Shown: positions 17,743-26,474, counted from the first letter of the stretch. The stretch is DNA of 64,000 nucleotides from Mycobacterium sp. IDR2000157661 (GCF_022317005.1 NZ_CP081006.1:4030001-4094000), one strand, 5' to 3'. The notes: a model not told the origin generated them from the letters alone. Program-made: numbers and translations.

Positions 17743-17774
17743 GGCGTCCCTTCGCGTTCCTTGACCTAGAATAC

Positions 17775-17792
17775 CTAAAATAGTAAAGATAG
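17775..17792. promoter_or_regulatory. 18-bp cluster element CTA-N12-TAG (junction ferredoxin/P450)
   Basis: The plus strand reads CTAAAATAGTAAAGATAG; the minus strand carries TACTAT (17785-17780) as a possible -10 for the ferredoxin operon. The minus-strand region 17792-17752 matches the plus-strand region 9935-9975 at 36 of 41 positions, including a shared GGTCAAGGA tail. Confidence 0.6.
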
Positions 17793-17832
17793 CCGCAACA
17801 GAGAGCGCGCTACCTGCTGCCCGGGAGGCAAG

Positions 17833-19038
17833 GTGACGATCAGCACCGATTCGGACGACCAACTCGCCCCCGACGTGGCCGACGATCTGTACGCCTTCTT
17901 CGCGTACATGCGGCGAACCGAGCCGGTCTGGCGTGGCACGATCATGGACACCTCGATGGCCCCGCCAGAACTCCTGTCGGCCGACGAGTGGACGCTGTTC
18001 GACTTCGAGAGCGTGTTCGCAGCGTTCCGGGACGACGAGGTCTACGGCTCCGAGATGTACAACCAGACGATCGGCCTGGTGTTCGGTCCGACGATTCTCG
18101 GGATGCACGGCAAGCAGCACCACGACCACCGAAGCCTGGTGGCCAAGGCGTTTCGGCAGAGTGCGCTGGCGCAGTGGGAGCCTGAGGTGATCGTGCCGAT
18201 CTGCGACCGCCTCGTCGACGAGTTCAAAGACGACGGTGAGGTGGATCTGATCAAGGCGGTGACCTTCGAATTCCCCACCCGCGTCACCGCGGCGCTACTG
18301 GGGCTGCCACAGGAAGACCTGGAACTGTTCCGGCGGTTGTCTCTCGACCTCATCTCGATAACCGAGAACATCGAGGCGGGCCTGACCGCGTCGGTGGAAC
18401 TCGGGGCCTACTTCCAGGATCAGGTGGACCAGCGCCGCAGCGCGCCCACCGACGACATCATCGGCGACCTGGTCAGCGCGGAGATCGACGGCGAGAAGCT
18501 CACCGACGAGGCGATCATCTCGTTCCTGCGGCTGCTGCTGCCCGCTGGACTGGAGACCACCTACCGGTCGTCCAGCAACCTGCTGTATCTACTGCTCACC
18601 CATCCCGGCCAGCTGCGGGATCTACAGGACAACCGCGAGCTCATTCCCGCCGCCATCGAGGAGGGACTGCGCTACGAGACACCGCTGGTGATGGTGCCCC
18701 GCAACGTGACTCGCGACGTGCAGATCCACGGTGTGCAGATTCCCAAAGGCGCCCAGATCAACCTCTGCATCGGCTCGGCCAACCGCGACGAGAAGCGGTG
18801 GGACAACGCCGGCGCATTCGACATCCACCGGCCACGGCGCGCCCACATCTCGTTTGCCGGCGGACTGCACAGCTGCCTGGGCATGCACCTCGCGCGGGTC
18901 GAGACGCGGGCGATGCTCAACAGCATCTTCGACCGCGTGACCGATCTGCGACTCCACATCGACGATGACACCACGATTTCCGGCATGCCGTTTCGCTCCC
19001 CCAGGCACTTGCCCGTGAGCTTCCGCCCGGCCTCATGA
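17833..19038 (+). CDS. Cytochrome P450
   Basis: A 401-aa P450. The I-helix motif is AGLETTYRSS near residue 240, the ExxR is EEGLRYE near 278, and the heme signature is FAGGLHSCLGMHLARVE with Cys near 345. GTG 17833 is preceded by GGGAGGCAAG. Its last four bases overlap the start of the alcohol dehydrogenase gene (ATGA), so hydroxylation followed by alcohol oxidation is the likely sequence. It is divergent from the Rieske ferredoxin operon. It is clearly different from the 9989 P450 (different heme-loop and N-terminus), so it is not a recent duplicate. Confidence 0.93.
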   Translation: MTISTDSDDQLAPDVADDLYAFFAYMRRTEPVWRGTIMDTSMAPPELLSADEWTLFDFESVFAAFRDDEVYGSEMYNQTIGLVFGPTILGMHGKQHHDHRSLVAKAFRQSALAQWEPEVIVPICDRLVDEFKDDGEVDLIKAVTFEFPTRVTAALLGLPQEDLELFRRLSLDLISITENIEAGLTASVELGAYFQDQVDQRRSAPTDDIIGDLVSAEIDGEKLTDEAIISFLRLLLPAGLETTYRSSSNLLYLLLTHPGQLRDLQDNRELIPAAIEEGLRYETPLVMVPRNVTRDVQIHGVQIPKGAQINLCIGSANRDEKRWDNAGAFDIHRPRRAHISFAGGLHSCLGMHLARVETRAMLNSIFDRVTDLRLHIDDDTTISGMPFRSPRHLPVSFRPAS

Positions 19039-20192
19039 GAAGCCGGGCGGCGATCCTGCACGACATGGGTCAGCAGTGGTCGGTCGAGGACTTCGAGTTG
19101 GATCCCCCGAAGGCCGGCGAGGTGCTCGTGCAGATGGCCGCGGCGGGGCTGTGTCATTCCGACGAGCACATCCGCAACGGTGACATGTCGGCATCCAACG
19201 AGGTGATGGAGGCCTACGGCCTGCCGTCGATGTTCCCGATGATCGGCGGCCACGAGGGCGCAGGCACAGTCCTGGACGTGGGCCCTGGGGTCAGCGAGTT
19301 CGCGCCGGGTGATCATGTGGTCACGTCGTTCGTCGCGGTGTGTGGCCGGTGCCGGTGGTGCAACTGCGGCATGGAGTACATCTGCGACATGGGGGCCCAG
19401 GTCATGATCCCCGGGATGCCGACCGACGGCACCTTCCGTCACCACACCGCCGACGGCCGCCGGCTCGGCCACCTGTCGAAGGTGGGTGCGTTCGCCGAAC
19501 ACACTGTCGTGTCCACCGATTCGGTCGTCAAGGTCTCGCCGCATCTACCGCTGCTGCCAATGGCACTGCTGTCATGTGGAATACCGACCGGCTTCGGCTC
19601 GGCGGAGAATCGGGCTCAGGTGCGGGCCGGCGACACCGTCGTGGTCATCGGGGTGGGCGGCATCGGCACCGGCGCGATCCAGGGCGCGCGGATCTGCGGC
19701 GCCGCACAGATCGTCGCCGTGGACCCGGTGGAGTTCAAGCAGAAATCGGCGTTGGGGTTCGGCGCGACACACAGCGCCTCGTCGACGGAGGAAGCCGCCG
19801 ACCTGGTGCGCGATCTGACGGGCGGTGTCATGGCCGACAGTGTCATCGTCGCGCCGTCGCTGATCACCAAGGACGACGTGCAGGCCGCGCTCAGCCTCAC
19901 ACGAAAGGGCGGCACCTGCGTGCTGACCGGTATGACGAGGCAGACCACCAACTCCATCGCGATCAACCTGCAGGAGTTCATCCTCTGGAACAAGAACCTC
20001 GTCGGCACGGTGTTCGGCTCGTGCAATCCCCGAGTGGACATCCCCCGGTTCGCGCGCCTCTACGAGGCAGGCCTGTTGCGGCTTGACGAGATGATCACTC
20101 GGCGCTATCGGCTCGACGAGATCAACGGCGGCTACCGCGATCAACTCAACGGCGACATCGTCCGCGGGGTGATCGATTTCAGTCTGGGCTGA
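19035..20192 (+). CDS. Zn-dependent alcohol dehydrogenase, NDMA-dependent/mycofactocin-associated type
   Basis: A 385-aa MDR-family alcohol dehydrogenase. AGLCHSDEHIRNG gives the catalytic zinc Cys, GHEGAGTVLDVGPG its His region, and CGRCRWCNCGMEYIC the structural-zinc cysteines near residues 105-117. The nucleotide-binding GVGGIGTGAIQGAR motif is near residue 212. The pattern resembles the N,N-dimethyl-4-nitrosoaniline-dependent group, whose bound NAD is recycled through mycofactocin (family knowledge; subgroup by resemblance). It oxidises an alcohol, probably the product of the coupled P450. It converges with the FadD gene, leaving 3 bp between stops. Confidence 0.9.
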   Translation: MRSRAAILHDMGQQWSVEDFELDPPKAGEVLVQMAAAGLCHSDEHIRNGDMSASNEVMEAYGLPSMFPMIGGHEGAGTVLDVGPGVSEFAPGDHVVTSFVAVCGRCRWCNCGMEYICDMGAQVMIPGMPTDGTFRHHTADGRRLGHLSKVGAFAEHTVVSTDSVVKVSPHLPLLPMALLSCGIPTGFGSAENRAQVRAGDTVVVIGVGGIGTGAIQGARICGAAQIVAVDPVEFKQKSALGFGATHSASSTEEAADLVRDLTGGVMADSVIVAPSLITKDDVQAALSLTRKGGTCVLTGMTRQTTNSIAINLQEFILWNKNLVGTVFGSCNPRVDIPRFARLYEAGLLRLDEMITRRYRLDEINGGYRDQLNGDIVRGVIDFSLG

Positions 20193-20195
20193 TTC

Positions 20196-21704
20196 TCACA
20201 GGATCCGCGACATCTTGCCCTGCCAGTACCGGTCGCGGATCCTGCGCTTGTACAGCTTGCCGTTGGGGTCCCGCGGCAGGGCGGGATCGAATTCGATCGT
20301 GCGCGGGCATTTGTAGCCCGCGAGATGGTTTCGGCAGTAGTCGATCAACTCGCGCTCCAGTGCGGGGCCAGGTGTCACTCCCTGCCGGGGCTGGACCACC
20401 GCCTTGACCTCTTCGCCGTACTCGTCGTTCGGCACACCGAAAACCGCCGCGTCCACCAGTAACGGGTGCATAACCAGGAGGTTCTCCACCTCCTGCGGAT
20501 AGATGTTCACCCCGCCCGAGACGATCATGAACGTCGAGCGGTCGGTGAGGTAGAGGTAGCCGTCCTCATCCAGGTAACCTACATCGCCCAGCGACCGCCA
20601 CCCGTGCGCGTTGGCGACGGCCGCCGTCTTCTGCGGGTCCTTGAAGTACTCGAATTCCGGTCCGCCCTCGAAGAACAACTCGCCCGCCTCGCCGGCGGGC
20701 AGTTCGGCGCCGTCCTCACCGACGACGTGCACCGGGGTGTACGGGCGGCCGACGGACCCCGGATGGGCCAGCCATTCCTGCGGGTCGATCGTCGAACCGG
20801 CGAATCCCTCGGTACCGCCGTAGTATTCGTGGATGATCGGTCCGAACCAGTCCATCATGGCGTGTTTGACCCCGATCGGACACGGTGCGGCCGCGTGGAT
20901 CACGCACTGCAGGCTCGACACGTCGTAGGACCGTCGCACCTCGTCGGGAAGCTTCAGCATGCGCACGAACATCGTGGGAACGAACTGGGCATGCGTGACG
21001 CGGTGCGTCTGGATCAGCTGCAGCACGGTCTCGGCGTCGAATTGTCGCATCAGCACCGTCGCCGCGCCCACCCGCTGCACCGCCATTGTGTAGTTGACCC
21101 CCGCCGCGTGGTACAGCGGTGCCGGCGACAGGTACACGCTGTCGGTTGTCATCTTGTATCGGTGACGCAGCGCGTTCTCGAGAAGCTTCTGCCCCCAGGA
21201 TCCTTCGCCGTCGGTCGGCAGCGGCCGCCGTACCGCCTTGGGCCTGCCCGTGGTGCCCGACGAGTACAGCATCTCCGACCCGTCGCTGCGCGGTGGTGGA
21301 GGTCCGGCAGCGCCGAGTGCGTCATAGTACCCTCGCCACCCGGACAACTCACCGCCCACGCAGATCCGCAGCCCTGCGCCGTCGACGCGCTCGACCAACG
21401 CGCTGAGCGAGGCGTCAACGAACAGCGCTCGGGCTTCCGAGTCGCTGACGATGTAGGCCACCTCGTCAGGGGTCAGGTGAGTGTTGACTGCTGAGTAGTA
21501 CAGCCCGGATAGCTGGCAGCCCCAGGCGATCTCGAGAAACTCGCGGCGGTTGGGCAGCAGCAGCGCGACACCGTCGCCGCGGTGCAGACCGGCGTCGTGC
21601 AGGACCGCGGCCACGCGCTGGCTACGCTCGTACAGCTCACCGTAGGTGACGACGCCGCCGTCGGCCTCGATCAGCGCCGGCGCATCCGGGTCGGTGACGC
21701 GCAC
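20196..21704 (-). CDS. Acyl-CoA synthetase (AMP-forming, FadD-type)
   Basis: A 502-aa ANL ligase. Motifs are LYSSGTTGRPKAVRR near residue 150, YYGGTEGFAGS near 298, WRSLGDVGYLDEDGYLY near 375, and C-terminal PRDPNGKLYKRRI with the catalytic Lys. GTG 21704 follows the crotonase stop by one base. Last gene of the minus-strand operon that starts at 25129. It activates a carboxylic acid as its CoA ester; having two unrelated FadDs in the cluster (also 7160-8764) suggests two separate carboxylates are activated. Confidence 0.92.
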   Translation of the reverse strand: MRVTDPDAPALIEADGGVVTYGELYERSQRVAAVLHDAGLHRGDGVALLLPNRREFLEIAWGCQLSGLYYSAVNTHLTPDEVAYIVSDSEARALFVDASLSALVERVDGAGLRICVGGELSGWRGYYDALGAAGPPPPRSDGSEMLYSSGTTGRPKAVRRPLPTDGEGSWGQKLLENALRHRYKMTTDSVYLSPAPLYHAAGVNYTMAVQRVGAATVLMRQFDAETVLQLIQTHRVTHAQFVPTMFVRMLKLPDEVRRSYDVSSLQCVIHAAAPCPIGVKHAMMDWFGPIIHEYYGGTEGFAGSTIDPQEWLAHPGSVGRPYTPVHVVGEDGAELPAGEAGELFFEGGPEFEYFKDPQKTAAVANAHGWRSLGDVGYLDEDGYLYLTDRSTFMIVSGGVNIYPQEVENLLVMHPLLVDAAVFGVPNDEYGEEVKAVVQPRQGVTPGPALERELIDYCRNHLAGYKCPRTIEFDPALPRDPNGKLYKRRIRDRYWQGKMSRIL

Positions 21705-21705
21705 T

Positions 21706-22569
21706 CTAGGAGGCGGCGCCGTCGGTCGAGGCGGCCGCCTGACGCTGCGCCATCTCCGACGGCAGGATCTTGTCCTTGAACACCTGCTGGATCAGCTCCT
21801 GGACGTCCTTGCTGATGGACGCAAGCGCCACAAGGTCATTGGAGCTCTGCCAGTGCACCCGCATTCCCATCAGCTCCCACGCCCGCTTGAGGTTCGCCTT
21901 GGTCGCCAACAGCGTCGTCATGGGTGCGCGGGCGATGTGCCGGGCGATCGCCTCCACGCGGTCGTCGAGGTCCTCACGCTTGACCACCTCGTTCACGAGG
22001 CCGACCTCCAGGGCCTTGCGCGCGTCGATCACCTCGGCCAGGTACAGGTAGTACGCTGCGCGGCGCCAGTTCATGAAAACCCACGGTTCGATGGAACATT
22101 CGCCCGACGGCATCCCGAACCCCTGCAAGGGTGGGTACGAGAAGTAGGCGTCCTCCGACGCGATCACGATGTCGGTGGTCAGGCCCATGTGCGTACCGCC
22201 GCCCACGCAGTAGCCGTGCACCTGCGCGATGGTCGGCTTCGCGAACTCCCACAGGTTCAGTGTCGGCTTGACGAACAGGTCCGACTGCGGCTTCCAGGGG
22301 TGGCCCATCTTCATCGCACCCTCGACGAACGCCGGATAGTCGACGGCGTTGTTGCCGATCGCGTGCCCGGAGCAGAAGCCCTTGCCGTTGGCCTTGAGCA
22401 CCAGCACCTTGATGTCGTAGTCGCGGTCGGCGTCGAGCAGTGCCGCGTCGACCTCCTCGGCGAGCTTCTGATCCTGGGCGTTGGCCTTCTCAGGCCAGTT
22501 GAGGATGATGCGCGCGATCGGACCGTCCTTCTGGTAGATGATCCGCTCGCGGGTCTCGTTGAGTTCCAC
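21706..22569 (-). CDS. Crotonase-superfamily protein with non-canonical active site
   Basis: A 287-aa member of the enoyl-CoA hydratase/isomerase superfamily. Oxyanion-hole elements are kept (KGFCSGHAI near residue 67, HGYCVGGG near 120). The first catalytic Glu of classical hydratases (GGGCE) is His here (GGGTHM), and the second (PE in the QPEI-like motif) is absent (YPPLQGFG). It may be a hydrolase, isomerase or C-C cleaving crotonase rather than a normal hydratase. GTG 22569 begins 17 bp after the lipoyl-domain gene. It is paralogous to the 28816-29664 gene, sharing IARIILN, KANGKGFC and ELMGMRVH blocks. Confidence 0.88.
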   Translation of the reverse strand: MELNETRERIIYQKDGPIARIILNWPEKANAQDQKLAEEVDAALLDADRDYDIKVLVLKANGKGFCSGHAIGNNAVDYPAFVEGAMKMGHPWKPQSDLFVKPTLNLWEFAKPTIAQVHGYCVGGGTHMGLTTDIVIASEDAYFSYPPLQGFGMPSGECSIEPWVFMNWRRAAYYLYLAEVIDARKALEVGLVNEVVKREDLDDRVEAIARHIARAPMTTLLATKANLKRAWELMGMRVHWQSSNDLVALASISKDVQELIQQVFKDKILPSEMAQRQAAASTDGAAS

Positions 22570-22586
22570 TCGTTGAATACCTTTCG

Positions 22587-22823
22587 TTAAGAGGTGATCA
22601 CGCCGATCTGGGCGCCGATGTCGTAGATGGTGCCGATGTCGCCGGTCCAGTGCACAGTGCCCGAGGCGCCCGCCTCGATCTCCTGTTCCACCTTCTCGGT
22701 TGCGATCGTGTAGATGGGTGTCCCCTCGTCGACGTGCTGACCCGAATCGACGAGTAGCTCGGTGAGTTCGGCTTCCGAAACGGCGACCGACACGCGCGGG
22801 ATGCGAATGACGAAGTCAGGCAC
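22587..22823 (-). CDS. Stand-alone lipoyl/biotinyl-attachment domain protein
   Basis: A 78-aa protein consisting only of a lipoyl-type domain. IRIPRVSVAVSEAELTELLV forms the N-terminal strand-turn, IATEKVEQEIEAGASG carries the probable lipoylated Lys near residue 45, and GTVHWTGDIGTIYDIG completes the fold. No peripheral-subunit-binding or acyltransferase domain follows, so it is not a full E2. GTG 22823 overlaps the E1 beta stop by 8 bp. With E1 alpha and E1 beta upstream it forms a minimal 2-oxoacid-dehydrogenase-like set; E2 catalytic domain and E3 are absent from the window. It probably carries an acyl or aldehyde group for these E1 subunits. Confidence 0.82.
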   Translation of the reverse strand: MPDFVIRIPRVSVAVSEAELTELLVDSGQHVDEGTPIYTIATEKVEQEIEAGASGTVHWTGDIGTIYDIGAQIGVITS

Positions 22824-23799
22824 GCACACCCGCCCTCTCGCGCGTGCGCTGCGCGGCGGCGACGATGCGCGCCGCCGACGGGTAGATCTGCGCCTCCAGC
22901 GCAGGCGCCGCCGGAGTGGGCACGAACCGGGCGGCAACGCGCTCGATGGGCGCGGCGAGTTCGTCGAAGCACTCGGCCTGCAACGTCGCGACGACCTCGG
23001 CGCCCGGGCCGGCGAACTGCACCGCATCGTGGACGACGACGGCGCGGCGCGTTTTGCGCACCGACTCGACGATCGTCTCGACGTCGAGCGGGACGAGCGT
23101 GCGCAGATCGACGACCTCGGCGCTGACGCCCTGTGCGTCGAGTGCGGCGGCGGCCGCGAGGGCCTCATGCACGCTACGCCCGTAGCTGATCAGGGTGACG
23201 TCCGACCCGGTCCGCTTGACGTCGGCCATGCCCAGCGGGATCGCGAACGCGGGACCCGTTGGCACCAACCCCTTCTGCGCCTGGAGCCGGATGGTCTCGA
23301 CGAACAGGCACGGGTCCTCGTCGAAGATCGCCGACGTCAGCAGTCCCTTGCCGTCGCGTGGGGTGGACGGCACGATCACCTTCAACCCGGGGATGTGCAT
23401 GAACCATGCTTCCAAGCTCTGCGAGTGCGTGGCCCCGGTCGCGAGGCCGCTGTAGACCTGCGTTCGCACCGTGATGGGGGCGCTCGTCCGCCCCGCCGTC
23501 ATGAAGCGCAGCTTGGCCGCATTGTTGATCAGCTGGTCGGCGGCGATGCCGATGAAGTCCATGATCATGATCTCGGCGACCGGGAGCAGCCCATCGATCG
23601 CCGCTCCGATCGCCGCGCCCAGGATCGCGGCCTCGGAGATGGGGGTGTCGAGCACGCGCTGGTGGCCGTATTTCGTCGAAAGGCCGCTGGTCGGACCGGA
23701 AGCCCCGGGATCGGCGATGTCCTCACCCAACAGGAACACCCGCTCGTCGGCGGCCATCGCCTGGTCGAGCGCGAGGTGCAGCGCCTCGCGCATCGACAT
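22816..23799 (-). CDS. 2-oxoacid dehydrogenase E1 component, beta subunit
   Basis: A 327-aa transketolase-like E1 beta (pyruvate/branched-chain/acetoin type). Features are MSMREALHLALDQAMAADER at the N-terminus, the metal/TPP-proximal LLGEDIADPG, RVLDTPISEAAILGAAIGAA and a C-terminal transketolase_C domain with VVDLRTLVPLDVETI. ATG 23799 has GGAGGAGAAGGAG upstream; the much longer in-frame extension to 24474 is antisense-like readthrough inside E1 alpha. It works with E1 alpha and probably the adjacent lipoyl domain. The substrate is a 2-oxoacid or acyloin-like ketone; the sequence alone does not decide which. Confidence 0.9.
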   Translation of the reverse strand: MSMREALHLALDQAMAADERVFLLGEDIADPGASGPTSGLSTKYGHQRVLDTPISEAAILGAAIGAAIDGLLPVAEIMIMDFIGIAADQLINNAAKLRFMTAGRTSAPITVRTQVYSGLATGATHSQSLEAWFMHIPGLKVIVPSTPRDGKGLLTSAIFDEDPCLFVETIRLQAQKGLVPTGPAFAIPLGMADVKRTGSDVTLISYGRSVHEALAAAAALDAQGVSAEVVDLRTLVPLDVETIVESVRKTRRAVVVHDAVQFAGPGAEVVATLQAECFDELAAPIERVAARFVPTPAAPALEAQIYPSAARIVAAAQRTRERAGVRA

Positions 23800-23825
23800 C
23801 TCCTTCTCCTCCACCGATGCCGCCC

Positions 23826-24806
23826 TCAGACCGGGTACCGGATCGCGGTGGCGTAGACGTCGCGGTCGAGCTCGTCGGCGGTCGGCGCGTCGGCGTCCAG
23901 CACGGCACGCACGGCCCGCTCGACCTCGCCCAGCGCCTCGTTCTCCACGCGGTCGAGTTCCGCGTCGGTGCACACGCCCGTCTCGATGAGGTGGCGCCGG
24001 AAGCGCGGCACCGGATCGGCCGCTATCGCGGCCTCGAGTTGTTCGGCGGGCATGTAGGGCATCCGGTCGCCGAAGTAGTGGCCGCGGAAGCGGAACGTCA
24101 CACACTCCAGCAGTGTGGGACCGTCTCCGCGCCTCGCCCTTTCGAGCGCGCTCTGCAGAGCGCCGGTGACCGCGATCGGGTCGTTGCCGTCGATGCGGAC
24201 ACCCGGCATGCCGTATCCGGCCGCGCGGTCGGCGACCCGGTCGAGCTTCATGGTGTCGGCCGTGGGCGTCATCTCCGCGTATTGGTTGTTCTGGCAGACG
24301 AACACCGTCGGCAGGTTCCACAGCGCCGCCATGTTGGCAGCCTCGTGGAAGGACCCGGTGTTGGTGGCGCCGTCGCCGAAGCTCACCACCGTCACGCGGT
24401 CGAGGCCCTTGCGTTGGGCCGCCATTGCCAACCCGACCGCGACAGGAGGGCCCGCGCCGACGATTCCGGTGCACAGCATCACCCCGCGCTGCGGGTTGGC
24501 GATGTGCATGGTGCCGCCCTTACCCCGGCCGGCGCCGACGGTGCGGCCCATCATCTCGCCGTAGATCTCGGTGAGTGGAACGCCTTTGCCGATGAGGTCG
24601 TGCAGGCCGCGGTACGTCGTCACCAGTTGGTCGTCCTCTCGCAACGCGACGCCCATGGCGGCGGCGATCGCCTCCTGGCCGCGCGACGGCCAATAGACAC
24701 ACATGAACTCACCGGTGCCGATGCCCTTGCTCAACCGGTCATCGGCTGCCTTCATCAGCGTCATCAACGCATAGAGGCGGCGCTGGACGTCGTTCGGCTG
24801 AGTCAT
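23826..24806 (-). CDS. 2-oxoacid dehydrogenase E1 component, alpha subunit
   Basis: A 326-aa TPP-dependent E1 alpha. The thiamine diphosphate motif runs from GDGATNTGSFHEA to CQNNQYA (GDG-x~26-NN) near residues 160-195. Other family blocks are SRGQEAIAAAMG and RFRGHYFGD. ATG 24806 overlaps the EthD-like gene (ATGA). With E1 beta it would decarboxylate a 2-oxoacid, or cleave an acyloin or diketone, and pass the acyl group to the lipoyl protein encoded two genes downstream. An isolated E1-lipoyl set inside a CoA-ester pathway could generate the final acyl-CoA. Confidence 0.91.
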   Translation of the reverse strand: MTQPNDVQRRLYALMTLMKAADDRLSKGIGTGEFMCVYWPSRGQEAIAAAMGVALREDDQLVTTYRGLHDLIGKGVPLTEIYGEMMGRTVGAGRGKGGTMHIANPQRGVMLCTGIVGAGPPVAVGLAMAAQRKGLDRVTVVSFGDGATNTGSFHEAANMAALWNLPTVFVCQNNQYAEMTPTADTMKLDRVADRAAGYGMPGVRIDGNDPIAVTGALQSALERARRGDGPTLLECVTFRFRGHYFGDRMPYMPAEQLEAAIAADPVPRFRRHLIETGVCTDAELDRVENEALGEVERAVRAVLDADAPTADELDRDVYATAIRYPV

Positions 24807-25129
24807 GGCTCCAGTGAACCGATCTCGCGATACACGCGGGGCACCGGCGGTGGATCCATGCTGAGGTTCTCCATACCGGTCAACCCGCCACGCGCACCGA
24901 GGTCGCCCAGTCGTGCCACTGCGGCGTCGAGATCGTCGCAGTCGAGTTCGTAGATCGCGACGAACGGGCCGACGCCGTTCGTCGGCGCGAACCGCCGTGC
25001 CGACACGACACCGTCGACCGACAGGATCTGCGCCAGGTGCGTGTCGTTGTACCAGGCGTGGTAGTCGGCTTCCTTGTCCGGTGACACCGGCATGGTCTCG
25101 ACATACATGATCCCTCGCGGCACGGTCAC
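24803..25129 (-). CDS. EthD-like/dimeric ferredoxin-like alpha-beta barrel protein
   Basis: A 108-aa protein. Features are YVETMPVSPDKEADYHAWYN, the conserved Trp/His region ending THLAQILSVDGVVSARRF, and a second strand block PFVAIYELDCDDLDAA. This matches the EthD/dimeric alpha-beta barrel pattern. Relatives occur in ether- and polyketide-type catabolic or biosynthetic clusters with monooxygenase, cyclase or unknown roles. GTG 25129 follows AGAAGGACG. First gene of the minus-strand operon EthD-E1alpha-E1beta-lipoyl-crotonase-FadD, divergent from the acyl-CoA dehydrogenase operon. Confidence 0.78.
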   Translation of the reverse strand: MTVPRGIMYVETMPVSPDKEADYHAWYNDTHLAQILSVDGVVSARRFAPTNGVGPFVAIYELDCDDLDAAVARLGDLGARGGLTGMENLSMDPPPVPRVYREIGSLEP

Positions 25130-25266
25130 CGTCCTTCTGTGCGCCCGACCAGTACTTCACTTCGAGGAACCCGCGCTCCTGTCCGCGTGCTGCGCCACTG
25201 ATCAGCGCGACCATACCCGCCCATCATGGCCTCCTCGGTTCACGCCAACTCTAAGCCCCGCGCTCG

Positions 25267-25284
25267 CTATACTCACAAAAATAG
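25267..25284. promoter_or_regulatory. 18-bp cluster element CTA-N12-TAG (junction EthD/FadE)
   Basis: The plus strand reads CTATACTCACAAAAATAG. The outer CTA/TAG and the right-hand AAAAATAG match the other sites; the left half is diverged and contains TATACT, a good -10-like hexamer for the plus-strand acyl-CoA dehydrogenase operon. It lies 33 bp before the GTG start at 25317. Confidence 0.45.
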
Positions 25285-25316
25285 ATAAAACAGCTCTGCA
25301 AGCCAACAGGACCCTG

Positions 25317-26474
25317 GTGGACTTCTCGTACCCTCCCGATGTGGAGCAGTTCCGCAAGGATTTGCGGACGTGGCTGGCCGCGAACCTCACCGACGAGGTG
25401 GTGACGGCCAACCGGCGACGTGGGCGCGATCCGGGTGCGTTCGATGTGCTGCGGGCCTGGGACGCCACCGTGGCGGACGCGGGCTGGGGCGCGGTGTCCT
25501 GGCCGGTGGACTACGGTGGCCGCGGGGCCTCGGTCCTCGAACAGCTGGTGTACGCCGAGGAGACCACGCGTGCGCGAGCGCCGGTGCCGCTCAATGTGAT
25601 CGGTATGAACAACATCGCGCCGGCGATCATGCACCACGGTTCCGAGGCGCAGAAGCGAGACCTGCTCCCCCGCATGGTCCGCGCCGACGACATCTGGTGT
25701 CAGGGCATGTCGGAACCGGAGGCTGGATCGGACCTGGCGGCACTGCGCACCCGCGCCGTTCGAGAGGGCGACCACTTCGTGGTCCACGGCCAGAAGATCT
25801 GGACCTCATTGGGGCATCGGGCCGACTGGTGTCAGCTCTACGTCCGAACCGATCCCGACGCGCCCAAGCACAAGGGCATCTCCTGCCTGATCGTCGACAT
25901 GACACTTCCCGGCATCGACGCGCGGCCGCTGGTCACCCTCAACGGCGCATCCGACTTCGCGGAGGTGTTCTTCAACGACGTCCGAGTCCCCGCCGATGCG
26001 CTGCTCGGCCCGCTCGACGGCGGCTGGGCGGTCGCGACCACCACGCTCAGCCACGAACGGGCGGGCGCGGCTCGGCTGTACGCCCACCTGCAGCTGCAAC
26101 TGCGGGATCTGGTGGCGGATCTGGCCGAGGTGACGGTCGAGGACCGTCCACCGCTGACCGACCGGTCCGTCCTGCGTCGTATGGGTGAGCTGTCGGTGCG
26201 CATCGACTACCTCGAAATGCTGTGCAAGCGGGCGATATCGGCCTCGTTGCACGGCGGCGACGGACTGTCTACCGCGAGCCTGGCCAAGAGCGTGTGGGCC
26301 GAGGCCGGGCAGCGGCTCGCCGAGCTTGCGTTCGACCTACTCGGACCGAGTCACCCGGACGGACGGTGGACCGATCAGCGGCTGGCGTCACGCTCGCTAA
26401 CGATCGCAGGCGGAACCACTCAGATCAATAAGGGCATCATCGCCACCCGCATTTTGGGATTGCCGCGCGCATGA
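25317..26474 (+). CDS. Acyl-CoA dehydrogenase, alpha-type subunit (FadE)
   Basis: A 385-aa flavoprotein dehydrogenase introducing a 2,3 double bond into an acyl-CoA. Family blocks are CQGMSEPEAGSDLAALRTRA (FAD-binding loop), KIWTSLGHRADWC, DFAEVFFNDVRVPADALLG and C-terminal IAGGTTQINKGIIATRILG. GTG 25317 is chosen: it gives a normal N-terminus (DFSYPPDVEQFRKDL) and follows AGGA; the open frame back to 25074 runs through the promoter and the divergent gene. Translationally coupled (ATGA) to a second, smaller dehydrogenase, as in the steroid alpha2beta2 ChsE-type enzymes. Confidence 0.9.
   Translation: MDFSYPPDVEQFRKDLRTWLAANLTDEVVTANRRRGRDPGAFDVLRAWDATVADAGWGAVSWPVDYGGRGASVLEQLVYAEETTRARAPVPLNVIGMNNIAPAIMHHGSEAQKRDLLPRMVRADDIWCQGMSEPEAGSDLAALRTRAVREGDHFVVHGQKIWTSLGHRADWCQLYVRTDPDAPKHKGISCLIVDMTLPGIDARPLVTLNGASDFAEVFFNDVRVPADALLGPLDGGWAVATTTLSHERAGAARLYAHLQLQLRDLVADLAEVTVEDRPPLTDRSVLRRMGELSVRIDYLEMLCKRAISASLHGGDGLSTASLAKSVWAEAGQRLAELAFDLLGPSHPDGRWTDQRLASRSLTIAGGTTQINKGIIATRILGLPRA

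Noticed and set aside
17393..19038. A steroid-degradation cluster assignment based on KshA- and KstD-like genes
   Set aside because: Key downstream ring-cleavage genes were not recognised and no KstR-type sites were seen, so steroid catabolism is listed only as one possibility.
24807..25214. Upstream extension of the E1 alpha frame
   Set aside because: Covers the EthD-like gene in another frame; the real start at ATG 24806 forms an ATGA overlap with it and gives a normal E1 alpha N-terminus.
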